Source of the DNA: Rossellomorea marisflavi | GTDB taxonomy: Bacteria; Bacillota; Bacilli; Bacillales; Bacillaceae_B | DNA: 64,000 bases | Assembly: GCA_003667865.1 (NCBI GenBank) | Contig: CP033051.1 | Span: forward strand, 62,001 to 126,000 | Reading direction: 5' to 3' | In this document: in pieces, positions 47,083 to 56,347 of the stretch | How positions within the stretch are numbered: position 1 is the stretch's first letter | How the letters are laid out: the number at the start of each line of letters is the position of its first letter | The notes under the pieces: model-generated | Database searches by the model: none | What the model was told of the DNA's origin: nothing | Seen by the model: only the letters and a program-made list of their open reading frames with translations | Position numbers and translations under genes: made by a program

Positions 47083-49497
47083 TTAGTTTGCAACGATATT
47101 AACAAGTTTTCCAGGAACCGCAATCACTTTACGAACTGTTTTTCCTTCAATAAACTCCTGTACCTTTTCATCTTCCATTGCTACTTTTTCTAGATCCTCT
47201 TTTGAGATATCACGAGCAACAGTTAATTTTGAACGTACTTTTCCATTTACCTGAAGTACAACTTCAATTTCGTTATCAACAAGCTTCGATTCGTCATATG
47301 TTGGCCATTGTACATAAGAAACCGTATCTGTATGACCAAGCTTTTCCCAAAGCTCTTCAGCAATATGTGGTGCCACTGGTGCTAGTAGTTTTACAAAGCC
47401 TTCAGCGAATTCCTTCGGTAAAACCTCTGCTTTGTTCGCCTCGTTTACAAACACCATTAGCTGGGAAATACCCGTGTTAAAACGAAGTCCCTCGTAATCT
47501 TCCGTCACTTTTTTCACGGTTTGATGATACAGTTTTTCAAGATCCTTGTTTCGTTCTTCTTTTACTTTTTCAGAAAGAGAGTTGTCTTCGTTAACAAGTA
47601 AACGCCAAACACGATCTAGGAATCGACGAGCACCATCAAGTCCATTTTCACTCCATGCAACAGAAGCTTCTAGTGGTCCCATAAACATTTCGTAAAGACG
47701 AAGTGTATCAGCACCATGACTTGCAACAATTTCATCTGGGTTGACAACATTCCCTTTTGATTTACTCATCTTTTCATTATTTTCACCAAGAATCATCCCT
47801 TGGTTAAATAGTTTTTGGAAAGGCTCTTTTGTTGGTACAACTCCAATATCGTAAAGGAATTTATGCCAGAATCGAGAGTATAGTAAGTGAAGTACCGCAT
47901 GCTCCGCTCCACCGATATACATATCCACTGGTAGCCAGTGATTCAAGCTTTCTTGGCTAGCAAGCTCTTGATTATTATCTGGATCAATATAGCGTAGGTA
48001 ATACCAGCAGCTTCCTGCCCATTGTGGCATAGTATTCGTTTCACGACGTCCCTTTTTACCAGTCTCAGGGTCTACTACATTTACCCATTCACTAATATTT
48101 GCAAGTGGTGACTCACCAGTACCTGAAGGCTTGATTTCAGTTGTTTTAGGAAGCGTTAACGGCAGCTGTTCAACAGGAACTGTTGTTGTTGTTCCATCCT
48201 CCCAATGAATAACTGGAATCGGCTCTCCCCAATAGCGCTGACGAGAGAATAGCCAATCACGAAGGCGGTACGTTACTTTCTTTGTACCAATCCCTTTTTC
48301 CTCAAACCACGCAATTGCTTTTGTGATGGCTTCTTCTTTCATAAGGCCGTTAAGGAATTCAGAATTCACATGCTCCCCTTCACCAGTGAATGCTTCCTCT
48401 TCAACGTTTCCACCTGCAACCACTTCAACGATTGGAAGATCAAACTTCTTCGCAAATTCGAAGTCACGCTCATCATGTGCAGGTACTGCCATAATTGCAC
48501 CAGATCCATAGCTCATTAGTACATAGTCTGCAATCCAGATTGGCATTTTTGCTCCGTTTACTGGATTAATTGCATAAGCACCTGTGAATACACCTGTTTT
48601 ATCTTTTGCAAGATCTGTACGTTCAAGATCACTCTTCATTTTCACTTGATCTAGGTATGATTCAACTGCTGCTTTTTGTTCAGCTGTAGTAATGGTATCA
48701 ACAAATGGATGTTCTGGAGCAAGCACCGCATAAGTTGCACCAAAAATCGTATCAGGACGTGTTGTAAATACATTAAATGTGTCATCATGACCGTCGATCG
48801 AGAACGTAATTTCTGCTCCTTCAGAACGACCAATCCAGTTACGTTGCATATCCTTAATGCTTTCTGGCCAATCTACATCTTCTAAATCTTCAAGTAGACG
48901 ATCAGCATATGCTGTAATTTTCAGCATCCATTGTTTCATTGGGCGGCGCTCAACAGGATGTCCCCCACGTTCACTCTTTCCATCAATAACTTCTTCATTT
49001 GCTAAAACGGTTCCAAGTGCAGGACACCAGTTCACAGCTACTTCATCAACATAAGCAAGACCTTTTTCATAAAGCTTTGTAAAAATCCACTGTGTCCATT
49101 TATAGTAATTTGGATCCGTCGTGTTCACTTCACGATCCCAATCATACGAGAAGCCTAGTGATTTAATTTGTCTACGGAATGTATTAATATTCTTTTCTGT
49201 GAACTCAGCTGGATCATTTCCAGTGTCTAACGCGTACTGCTCTGCTGGAAGACCAAATGCATCCCACCCCATTGGATGAAGTACATTATAGCCTTGCATT
49301 CTTTTCATACGAGAAAGGATGTCTGTCGCTGTGTATCCTTCAGGATGCCCAACATGTAGTCCAGCCCCAGATGGATATGGAAACATATCGAGCGCATAGA
49401 ACTTCTTCTTGTCCGTTTCCGTTGTTGTTTTAAATGTTTTGTTTTCTTCCCAGTAGCTTTGCCATTTTCCTTCAATTTGCTTGTGATTGAAGCTCAT
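47083..49497 (-). CDS. leuS: Leucyl-tRNA synthetase
   Basis: Charges tRNA-Leu and edits misactivated amino acids. 804 residues, typical for Bacillus. Class I signatures: [20 protein letters not shown] (HVGH) and KMSKSKGN. The CP1 editing domain lies in the middle ([25 protein letters not shown]). A C-terminal anticodon-binding domain ends [23 protein letters not shown] precedes the ATG. A leucine T-box leader lies directly upstream. Confidence 0.97.
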   Translation of the reverse strand: MSFNHKQIEGKWQSYWEENKTFKTTTETDKKKFYALDMFPYPSGAGLHVGHPEGYTATDILSRMKRMQGYNVLHPMGWDAFGLPAEQYALDTGNDPAEFTEKNINTFRRQIKSLGFSYDWDREVNTTDPNYYKWTQWIFTKLYEKGLAYVDEVAVNWCPALGTVLANEEVIDGKSERGGHPVERRPMKQWMLKITAYADRLLEDLEDVDWPESIKDMQRNWIGRSEGAEITFSIDGHDDTFNVFTTRPDTIFGATYAVLAPEHPFVDTITTAEQKAAVESYLDQVKMKSDLERTDLAKDKTGVFTGAYAINPVNGAKMPIWIADYVLMSYGSGAIMAVPAHDERDFEFAKKFDLPIVEVVAGGNVEEEAFTGEGEHVNSEFLNGLMKEEAITKAIAWFEEKGIGTKKVTYRLRDWLFSRQRYWGEPIPVIHWEDGTTTTVPVEQLPLTLPKTTEIKPSGTGESPLANISEWVNVVDPETGKKGRRETNTMPQWAGSCWYYLRYIDPDNNQELASQESLNHWLPVDMYIGGAEHAVLHLLYSRFWHKFLYDIGVVPTKEPFQKLFNQGMILGENNEKMSKSKGNVVNPDEIVASHGADTLRLYEMFMGPLEASVAWSENGLDGARRFLDRVWRLLVNEDNSLSEKVKEERNKDLEKLYHQTVKKVTEDYEGLRFNTGISQLMVFVNEANKAEVLPKEFAEGFVKLLAPVAPHIAEELWEKLGHTDTVSYVQWPTYDESKLVDNEIEVVLQVNGKVRSKLTVARDISKEDLEKVAMEDEKVQEFIEGKTVRKVIAVPGKLVNIVAN

Positions 49498-49564
49498 ATG
49501 GTAGCCCTCCTTTTTGTCTGTTATTTATTGTTTTGTCGGGTTCTCGTTGTTATTTTTGAAAAAC

Positions 49565-49835
49565 AAAAAAACTCCCACCCCAAATAAAAATCATTTGGGA
49601 CGAGAGCTTGGTATAATCAATTAAGTACTCCCGCGGTACCACCCACATTCGTGTACACGCAACTTCATTCATCCTTAACGCGGAAAACGGCAAGCATTAC
49701 TATTACTTCACACCTGCAACTCAAAGGCGAGTTCATGATTCTTCTGGTTGACTTTCACCGGCCGTCAACTCTCTTGTTCAGAAGGGTGTCACTACTATTC
49801 CTTATCAACGTTTTACTATAGACCTAACTATTGTA
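49565..49835 (-). promoter_or_regulatory. T-box leader of leuS with terminator
   Basis: On the minus strand the T-box sequence GTGGGTGGTACCGCGGGAG lies at about 49629-49647. The leader terminator CTCTCGTCCCAAAT/ATTTGGGGTGGGAG-TTTTTTT is at about 49566-49608. Stem I contains GAATCATGAACTCGCC; its CTC is the probable leucine specifier. Known T-box logic: uncharged tRNA-Leu prevents termination. Confidence 0.93.
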
Positions 49836-49967
49836 TTCACTATTTTATTTAAAAATATACAAGAGTGCAACCCTATTGTGAAAAAACTTGTTTGTTTATG
49901 CGTTTTTGCTTCGGAATAGGGGCTGGCGCTACTTTGAAATGGCCGGTTTTAGGCTTGAGGTGGTGTT

Positions 49968-50042
49968 TTATTATCGAAATCATCCCATTTATTATCATTT
50001 TTCCATTTTTATTATCGAATTGCTTCACTTTATTATCGAAAT
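49968..50042. repeat. Four-unit direct repeat with about 20.7-bp period
   Basis: TTATTATCGAAAT-type units begin at 49968, 49989, 50009 and 50030 (spacing 21, 20, 21). The core TTATTATC is identical in all four; three have TTATTATCGAA. The region is non-coding. The minus-strand frame through it has no ribosome site. Confidence 0.8.
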
Positions 50043-50093
50043 TCCCAATATAACTATTTTTCGACACCAATCTACAAAAACATCCCACTAAAA

Positions 50094-50118
50094 AATCCCC
50101 CATACAAAAGGGGGATCC
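50094..50118 (-). terminator. Terminator of the hydroxybutyrate dehydrogenase gene
   Basis: On the minus strand ATCCCCCTTTTGTATGGGGGAT followed by TTTTTAG. Confidence 0.85.
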
Positions 50119-50128
50119 AAACAAGCAA

Positions 50129-50905
50129 TTACTGCACCGTATACCCACCATCAAGCACAACCGCTTGACCTGTAACACCTCTCGCTCCTTCTCCACATAA
50201 AAACATCGTATATTCAGAGATTTCTTTTACCGATAATAATCTCTTTTGCGGAACAAGTGGATAGATCACGTCTTCAAGCACCTTCTCAAGCTCAACATTT
50301 CGCGTTTTCGCAAGATCTACTAGCTGATTTCGTACAAGTGGTGTGTCGACATATCCAGGACAAACAGCATTTACCGTAATACCGTGCTCTGCTGCTTCTA
50401 ATGCAGCGACTTTTGTTAAACCGATTACTCCGTGTTTTGCTGAATTATAGGCTGCTTTTCCGGCAAAACCGATTAGACCATTAATAGATGACATGTTAAT
50501 AATGCGACCAAATTGTTGTTTTTTCATAATAGGCAACGTATGCTTAATCGCTACGAAAGGTGCTGTTAGCATGACTTTTATTAAAAATTCAAACCTCTCA
50601 GTTGGAAAATCCTCAATAGTTGATACATATTGCAGCCCCGCATTATTGATTAAAATATCTAGTCTTCCATATTGGTTTACAACTTCGTTAATAGCGTGCT
50701 CAATATCCTGTTCAGATGTTACATCACACTTAATTCCAATAGATTCATAGCCTAATTCACGAAGTCCTTTAGAAGATGCTAAAACTTTTTCTTCTTGTAA
50801 GTCAGTTAAAACGATTTTGGCACCATGCTCTGCAAAATCTTTTGCAATCTCATAACCGATTCCTTGAGCGGCACCAGTTATTAATACCACTTTATTTGTA
50901 ACCAA
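50129..50905 (-). CDS. 3-hydroxybutyrate dehydrogenase (SDR family)
   Basis: NAD-dependent oxidation of 3-hydroxybutyrate to acetoacetate is the predicted reaction; resembles B. subtilis YxjF. 258 residues. Rossmann motif LITGAAQGIGYEIA, NNAG, catalytic Ser in INMSSINGLIG, and YNSAKHG for the Tyr-Lys pair. The C-terminus GQAVVLDGGYTVQ fits the family. The start is TTG with AGGAG about 10 bases before. It lies between leuS and yttB, where I do not expect it from B. subtilis order, so probably a local insertion. Other SDR substrates cannot be excluded. Confidence 0.88.
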   Translation of the reverse strand: MVTNKVVLITGAAQGIGYEIAKDFAEHGAKIVLTDLQEEKVLASSKGLRELGYESIGIKCDVTSEQDIEHAINEVVNQYGRLDILINNAGLQYVSTIEDFPTERFEFLIKVMLTAPFVAIKHTLPIMKKQQFGRIINMSSINGLIGFAGKAAYNSAKHGVIGLTKVAALEAAEHGITVNAVCPGYVDTPLVRNQLVDLAKTRNVELEKVLEDVIYPLVPQKRLLSVKEISEYTMFLCGEGARGVTGQAVVLDGGYTVQ

Positions 50906-51079
50906 GGCTTTTCAACTCCTACTAGGCTAATCATTTATTCTCTTTAATCAAGTTTTCATTTTTTACCTTTATAATCCACCGTTACATTCGTGTTGTGTCA
51001 TTATTTTATCATATTCACTTTCCCTATTTGGCAGAATTCATTTAAAAAAACCGCCAGAAAACTGACGGTTAAGAGGTAG

Positions 51080-52270
51080 TTATGATGAAAGACTTACAGG
51101 TACAGATTCCTTCTTTTTCAAAGGACGATCATAAAGACTTGTAAGGAAAAGTGAAATAACAAAGAATCCAATTAATGAAATAAACAAGATTTGCATGCTA
51201 AATAGGTCTACAAGGACTCCACCTAGAAGTGGTCCAATCATTCTTCCACCTGTTGCCGTACTGTTTACGATTCCTTGATAAAATCCTTCTCTTCCTTTTG
51301 GCGCTAAATTGTCAGCAATAGTAGGAACCGCTGGCCAAATCAGCATTTCTCCAATTGTCAAAATAACCATTGCTAATGCAAACATATTAAAGGTGTCAGA
51401 GATTGCTGCAACCCCAAAGGAAACCATGAAGATGACGGTTCCGATCATAATTTGAAGCTTTAAGTTATCTTCAAATCTACGGATTAACTTCGAAAGGATG
51501 GGTTGTGCTAAAACAATTAAAGCACCATTTATTGTCCATAAGATACTATACTGTCCGAGACTAATATTGATTTCTTGCGTATAGGTCGCAATGGTTGACT
51601 GCCATTGTACATAACCTACCCAACATAATAGATATCCTGCACATATAAGTACTAAGGCAGTGAAACGGCTTTTATTTTTAATCATCGTTTTCTCATTTAA
51701 TACGGATGTTTGATTTGCTGCTTCTGCTGATATGTTTTTGTATCCGTAAAAAGCGATTAAAAGAAACACGACATACATTGACATATTTGCAAAAAAGATA
51801 TATTGAAACGATACTGAAGCAACGACTCCACCAAGTGCAGCACCGACCGCAACTCCGATGTTTTGAGCAACGTAAATGGCATTAAATGCTTTACGTCCCC
51901 CTTCTGGCCAGACGGAACCAGCCATCGCATACATCGATGGAAACACAACTCCTGAGCCGAACCCGATAATCGTTAGAAATACAACATAATGTGGCCATCC
52001 ATGCCAAATCGTTAACCCAACAAGAGCCGTTAACGTAATCGCAATTCCAAGCAGTATAGAGCGGTATCCCCCAATTTTATCAAAGAGACTCCCACCAACT
52101 AAATTCCCAATAACACTTGCTCCTGCATTAAGCATTAGGACAAGCCCAGCTACAGTTAACGACTTTCCAAGATGATCATGGATATAAATCGTATTCAAAG
52201 GCCATAAAAAAGACGAACCCGTAACATTTACCATCATTCCTATTACGAGTAACCACAAAGATCTTGGCAT
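51080..52270 (-). CDS. yttB: MFS transporter (YttB)
   Basis: 396 residues, 12 hydrophobic segments, major facilitator superfamily efflux type. The motif A region is GGSLFDKIGGYRSILLG between helices 2 and 3, and the second half repeats the pattern. The frame extends 16 residues upstream, but AAAGGGGAG precedes the ATG of MPRSLWLLVIGMM, which is the family start. The substrate is unknown; a drug or metabolite exporter is usual for the group. Confidence 0.9.
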   Translation of the reverse strand: MPRSLWLLVIGMMVNVTGSSFLWPLNTIYIHDHLGKSLTVAGLVLMLNAGASVIGNLVGGSLFDKIGGYRSILLGIAITLTALVGLTIWHGWPHYVVFLTIIGFGSGVVFPSMYAMAGSVWPEGGRKAFNAIYVAQNIGVAVGAALGGVVASVSFQYIFFANMSMYVVFLLIAFYGYKNISAEAANQTSVLNEKTMIKNKSRFTALVLICAGYLLCWVGYVQWQSTIATYTQEINISLGQYSILWTINGALIVLAQPILSKLIRRFEDNLKLQIMIGTVIFMVSFGVAAISDTFNMFALAMVILTIGEMLIWPAVPTIADNLAPKGREGFYQGIVNSTATGGRMIGPLLGGVLVDLFSMQILFISLIGFFVISLFLTSLYDRPLKKKESVPVSLSS

Positions 52271-52486
52271 AAGAAGGCTCCCCTTTTCTAAATAATATTT
52301 CGATTCTAGAAGTAACAAGTGGGATTTTACTCCTTTTTCTAGCCCATGACAAGGGTTATTTTTTGTCTTTTAGAAAGTTAACGGAATCTTAATAATATCT
52401 TGATGAAATTTGCAGGAAAATGTTGATTTGACAACATTAATCCTCAGTTATGATATTGGTTTTGGTGGTTTTGCAAAATCAATAGT

Positions 52487-52499
52487 TGATTATGTTTCA
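52487..52499. repeat. Left target-site duplication of the IS element
   Basis: TGATTATGTTTCA, repeated exactly at 53900-53912 on the other side of the IS. Confidence 0.88.
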
Positions 52500-53899
52500 C
52501 TCGCGTCGCATAAACATTGACGAAATTTTCAGTTTTTAACTATTCTTCCATTTGAGTAAAAAGAAAGATGATTAAGCATAGGTAGTAAACATCCATTTTT
52601 TTACTATAACTTGGGGCGAGTGCGACAGAGATAGGTGAAATGCTTATGGGATAGCGTTTTCTCCTATTTTTCTCAACCAAATGTGTCCAGATTTCCATAA
52701 TGCTGCTTTTAAATAACGACTAATTTGTAAGTACGTTCGCTTACTATTCGTATTCAGTTGAGCCAGTACATTCAAGCAATATACAATCATCGCTATATAC
52801 ACTTGGTTGTGCACAGCTTGTTTACTCTGGCCAAAGAACTTTTTGATATTCAAATGTTGTTTCATCCATTTGAAAAACAGTTCAATGGCCCACCGTGATT
52901 TGTATAGTTCAGCGATTTCATCCGCACTTATATCAAAACGATTCGTTAATAAGTGTAGCTCATTTCCTTTTGAATCCAACACTTTTATTAGACGGAAAAC
53001 ATTTTCCGACCGATTTTGCGTAGTTCCAATGACGACCATTTCATCAGATAAAATAGAAGAATCATCTGGTAACGAGAGTGTTTCAAGGCTACGTACTACA
53101 GCATTTTTACGTAGTCGAGAGACAAAGAAATAGCCTTCATCTGTCATGCGATCAAATCGTTCATAATCCAAGTATCCTCGATCAAACACATACATGCACT
53201 CCTTGTCATCGACTAGGACTTCGAGCTGTCCTCGGTCATGTTCTTTCGCATTTGTAAGCACGGATTGATCTGGATAGGAACAACCTTTTTCCATAAATAC
53301 GAGGCGTAAATGGAGCTTTACACCCGATTTAGTTTTGCGGAACTTTGCCCACTTATGGTTGTTCAAGTTCAATGGTAGTGTACTTGAATCAATGATTTTG
53401 AGAGGTGTTGTCGTTTTTCGTCTCGCTTGGAAATCAGTCTTTGTGTGAATTTGCGTGACTAGATCTAGAAAAATGGTTTGGAAAAACTCCGTTGGAACCT
53501 GAGTTAATCGTCTACCCAGTTGAGAAAAACTGATCGACTCAAGTTTGGTTGCGTCCTGTAATTCTTCTGAAAACACGCAATCACTTAATGCTCGTAAACT
53601 CTCCGTTTCATGGAGTTGTGCATACAGTAATAATTTAAGGAATGAAGTCATATGCAGCTTTTTAGTATAGTAATTTAGTTGATAGTTTTTCACTTGTTCC
53701 TCAAATAAGTTGTTGGAAATAGGTGAAATCCATTGTTCAAATGATGTTTTTCGTGTAAACTTATCCATGCGATTGTCCTTTATTTTGGATTTGGATAGGT
53801 TACTACCACCAAACCATTATAAAGGCTTTTTTTATGGAAAAGTTTTAACTGAAAATTTAAATTAATTATTTGTGCTGAATTATTTTAATGCGACACTAG
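52500..53899. mobile_element. IS4-family insertion sequence, complete, 1400 bp
   Basis: Ends read inward: CTCGCGTCGCATAAACATTG on the left and CTAGTGTCGCATTAAAATAA (reverse complement) on the right, sharing CTxGxGTCGCATxAA as imperfect terminal inverted repeats. A TTTTCAGTT block also recurs inward from both ends. It is flanked by a 13-bp exact duplication and encodes one intact transposase. It lies between yttB and the small-gene pair, interrupting no gene that I can see. Confidence 0.9.
52644..53768 (-). CDS. IS4-family transposase
   Basis: 374 residues, intact. DDE residues: Asp127 in KIIDSSTLPL, Asp196 in YVFDRGYLDYERF, Glu296 in YKSRWAIELFFKWMK, the last being the Y(2)R(3)E(6)K signature of IS4 members (Tyr289, Arg292, Glu296, Lys303). 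An N-terminal DUF4372-like region precedes the catalytic core. Length and sequence resemble IS4Bsu1-type elements. The reading frame is complete, so the copy could be active. Confidence 0.93.
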   Translation of the reverse strand: MDKFTRKTSFEQWISPISNNLFEEQVKNYQLNYYTKKLHMTSFLKLLLYAQLHETESLRALSDCVFSEELQDATKLESISFSQLGRRLTQVPTEFFQTIFLDLVTQIHTKTDFQARRKTTTPLKIIDSSTLPLNLNNHKWAKFRKTKSGVKLHLRLVFMEKGCSYPDQSVLTNAKEHDRGQLEVLVDDKECMYVFDRGYLDYERFDRMTDEGYFFVSRLRKNAVVRSLETLSLPDDSSILSDEMVVIGTTQNRSENVFRLIKVLDSKGNELHLLTNRFDISADEIAELYKSRWAIELFFKWMKQHLNIKKFFGQSKQAVHNQVYIAMIVYCLNVLAQLNTNSKRTYLQISRYLKAALWKSGHIWLRKIGENAIP

Positions 53900-53912
53900 T
53901 GATTATGTTTCA
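53900..53912. repeat. Right target-site duplication of the IS element
   Basis: TGATTATGTTTCA, identical to 52487-52499; 13 bp is within the range made by IS4-type transposases. Confidence 0.88.
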
Positions 53913-54068
53913 ATAAAAGAATTTCTTAAAATGCTGATTTGGAATTTCTGGAACTATAACTAAGATTCAGGAGCTTATTTGTGAATAAATTAAATTCGTT
54001 GTTATATACAGCTATCAGATTAAGATATAAAAAAGAGAAGCCCACAAAGGAGCTTCTCATCAAATTTC

Positions 54069-54233
54069 TTACTGTTCATGACGTTGCTTTGATTTAATCG
54101 GTTGACCCTGTTCTTCATAGTTCTTTTTAGCCTTCTTGACAGGGTTGTACTCTTCACCAAATTCAGTATCAAGGTTACGAGAAGCAGTACGTGTTTTTTG
54201 TTCTGGGTTGTTCCGATCACTACTTTTTCTCAT
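54069..54233 (-). CDS. Small hydrophilic protein coupled to ytzC
   Basis: 54 residues, highly charged: starts MRKSSDRNNPEQKTRTASRN and ends QPIKSKQRHEQ. No Cys, no hydrophobic segment, probably disordered. Its ATG overlaps the ytzC stop (ATGA) and GGAGGGG precedes it, which argues for a real gene although a different frame is open in the same place. Function unknown; I do not assign a family. Confidence 0.75.
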   Translation of the reverse strand: MRKSSDRNNPEQKTRTASRNLDTEFGEEYNPVKKAKKNYEEQGQPIKSKQRHEQ

Positions 54234-54523
54234 CGTAATACCCCTCCAACTGTGTCCGGATCATGATCTAATAAAATCATTTCATTTTGTAGATTTTGTA
54301 ATTGCAGCCTCATTCTGTGAAGCTGGTCTCTTTGCTGAGCATTTGCACTATTTGCAAGGTTCATGACATCATTGATGGATTCTTCAAGTTTTTGCATCGC
54401 ATCTGTGTATTCTTGATCATGATAATGCTCTTGCTTTGTTCCAGCAGCATATTGGTCTTGAGCGTAACGAATGGCATCTTCACATTTTTGTATACATTCT
54501 TCAACAGATTGTCTCGTTGCCAT
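54230..54523 (-). CDS. ytzC: YtzC, DUF2524 family protein
   Basis: 97 residues, mostly helical: MATRQSVEECIQKCEDAIRY, then EYTDAMQKLEESINDVMNLANSANAQQRDQLHRM, a likely coiled coil. The chosen ATG has AGGAGG at 8 bases; the GTG one codon upstream is also possible. Overlaps the following small gene by four bases. Family role unknown, possibly sporulation-related by analogy with other small Bacillus proteins. Confidence 0.88.
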   Translation of the reverse strand: MATRQSVEECIQKCEDAIRYAQDQYAAGTKQEHYHDQEYTDAMQKLEESINDVMNLANSANAQQRDQLHRMRLQLQNLQNEMILLDHDPDTVGGVLR

Positions 54524-54769
54524 CACGAATACCTCCTAATGTAATCAATTTATAAGAGAGCGTCCTTTTGAAAAGGATTCCTTCTCTCCCTCTCATTTAT
54601 TGTTTCTCGCCCGCTTAAAAAAAACAGTGGTAATCATTAGGAATTCACGAATCCCTTGGTATCCAAAACAAGTTCGTGATAAAATTTTGAAATAAACAAT
54701 GACACATAACGAAAGTAGTTAACAACATGAGAATCTTACAACTGGCTCTCTGTTGAAGGAGGTACAAAC

Positions 54770-55726
54770 ATGAGCAAAACCGGTTTCCAATACGCTAGCG
54801 ATAATAAGCGATATCATACATGGAATTATCACCTTCGAAATCATTTCGGGCATAAGGTATTTAAAGTTGCACTTGATGGGGGATTCGATTGTCCAAACCG
54901 TGATGGTACCGTAGCCTATGGTGGATGTACATTTTGTAGTGTTGCAGGTTCTGGTGATTTTGCCGGAAATCGCGTTGATCCACTTGAAAAACAATTTCAC
55001 GACATTAAAGAACGGATGCATCAAAAATGGAAAGATGGCAAGTACATGGCTTATTTTCAAGCATTCACCAATACTCACGCTCCTGTTGAGGTGTTGCGCG
55101 AAAAATATGAAGCCGTCCTTAAACAAGAGGATGTGGTCGGTCTCTCCATTGCAACAAGACCTGATTGCTTACCAGATGATGTGGTGGAGTACTTAGCTGA
55201 GCTCAATGAACGAACATACCTTTGGGTAGAGCTTGGATTACAAACCGTTCATGAGAAAACAGCCACTATGATTAACCGTGCGCATGATTATTCTTGCTAT
55301 GTTGAAGGAGTCAATAAATTGAGAAAGCATGGAATTCGCGTATGCTCTCATATTATTAACGGACTACCACAAGAAGATTACAAGATGATGATGGAAACAG
55401 CTCGTGAGGTGGCAAAATTAGATGTACAGGGCATTAAAATTCACTTACTTCATTTACTAAAAGGCACACCCATGGTAAAGCAGTATGAAAAAGGACTTTT
55501 AGAATTCCTTTCTTTCGACGATTATGTCCAATTAGTATGCGACCAATTAGAAATTCTTCCACCGGAAATGATCATACACCGAATTACTGGGGACGGACCT
55601 ATTGATTTGATGGTTGGACCGATGTGGAGCGTTAATAAATGGGGAGTTTTAAATGCAATTGATGATGAATTAAAGCGTCGAGATAGCTGGCAAGGGAAAT
55701 TTTATAGAGCAGGTGTAACGATATAA
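54770..55726 (+). CDS. ytqA: Radical SAM protein YtqA (TIGR01212 type)
   Basis: 318 residues. The radical SAM cluster cysteines sit in FDCPNRDGTVAYGGCTFCS (about 40-58). GLSIATRPDCLPDDVVEYL and WVELGLQTVHEKTATMINRAH follow the family pattern, and GPIDLMVGPMWSVNKWG is near the C-terminus. AAGGAGGT precedes the ATG. The stop overlaps the ytqB ATG (TAATG). The two are proposed elsewhere to act on tRNA, but I treat function as unproven here. Confidence 0.93.
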   Translation: MSKTGFQYASDNKRYHTWNYHLRNHFGHKVFKVALDGGFDCPNRDGTVAYGGCTFCSVAGSGDFAGNRVDPLEKQFHDIKERMHQKWKDGKYMAYFQAFTNTHAPVEVLREKYEAVLKQEDVVGLSIATRPDCLPDDVVEYLAELNERTYLWVELGLQTVHEKTATMINRAHDYSCYVEGVNKLRKHGIRVCSHIINGLPQEDYKMMMETAREVAKLDVQGIKIHLLHLLKGTPMVKQYEKGLLEFLSFDDYVQLVCDQLEILPPEMIIHRITGDGPIDLMVGPMWSVNKWGVLNAIDDELKRRDSWQGKFYRAGVTI

Positions 55727-56298
55727 TGAAATTAGAAAGAATCCTACCTTTTGCACGAACTCTTTTAGAAAAAGCCGTTATACCAGGTAGCCTTGCGGTT
55801 GATGCTACGGTTGGAAATGGGCATGACACTGTTTTATTAGCGGGACTAGTTGGTGCAACCGGAACCGTATATGGCTTTGATGTTCAACAAGAAGCCATTG
55901 ACAATACAAAAAAACGTTTAGAAGAGCAACATATCCAAGGACGAGTTCAACTCTTTCATCAGAGTCATGCGGATGTAACTGAAGTAATCCCTAAGGAACA
56001 GCATGGTAAGATTACGGGGGCAATCTTCAATTTAGGGTATTTACCTGGTGGTAATAAAGAAATTGTTACAAAACCTGACTCCACTATTAAAGCCATTCAA
56101 GGCTTGATTTCCATAATGGCTCCAGAAGCCATTCTCGTCTTGGTCATCTATCATGGACATCCAGAGGGAGCCGTTGAACGAGATGACCTCTTAGATTTCG
56201 TAGAAACACTTGATCAAAAACTGGTTCATGTTCTTCGTTATCAGTTTATGAATCAACAAAACAATCCACCGTTTATTATTGCCATAGAAAAACGCTAA
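55726..56298 (+). CDS. ytqB: Class I SAM-dependent methyltransferase YtqB
   Basis: 190 residues, rRNA-methylase-like Rossmann fold. SAM motif VDATVGNGHDTVLLAGLVG and then VYGFDVQQEAIDNTKKRL; a catalytic-like NLGYLPGG at about 100-107. Translationally coupled to ytqA, so probably the second enzyme in the same modification route. RNA substrate is inferred. Confidence 0.92.
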   Translation: MKLERILPFARTLLEKAVIPGSLAVDATVGNGHDTVLLAGLVGATGTVYGFDVQQEAIDNTKKRLEEQHIQGRVQLFHQSHADVTEVIPKEQHGKITGAIFNLGYLPGGNKEIVTKPDSTIKAIQGLISIMAPEAILVLVIYHGHPEGAVERDDLLDFVETLDQKLVHVLRYQFMNQQNNPPFIIAIEKR

Positions 56299-56300
56299 AA

Positions 56301-56345
56301 ATAGGGACGGACCTTCCCGATGCAATCGGAAGGTCCGTCCCTCTC
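56301..56345. terminator. Bidirectional terminator ytqB / ytpB
   Basis: AGGGACGGACCTTCCCGAT pairs with ATCGGAAGGTCCGTCCCT, T-rich on both sides. Confidence 0.88.
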
Positions 56346-56347
56346 TT

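Noticed and set aside
49968-50042. CRISPR array
   Set aside because: Units are only 8-13 bp and the spacers about 8 bp; no cas genes in the window.
49873-50196. Frames on both strands across the TTATTATC repeat
   Set aside because: Periodic A/T sequence keeps frames open; it overlaps the dehydrogenase end and has no start signal.
54020-54220. Minus-strand frame of 66 codons
   Set aside because: Overlaps the better-supported 54-residue gene, which has ATGA coupling and a ribosome site; the longer frame has neither.
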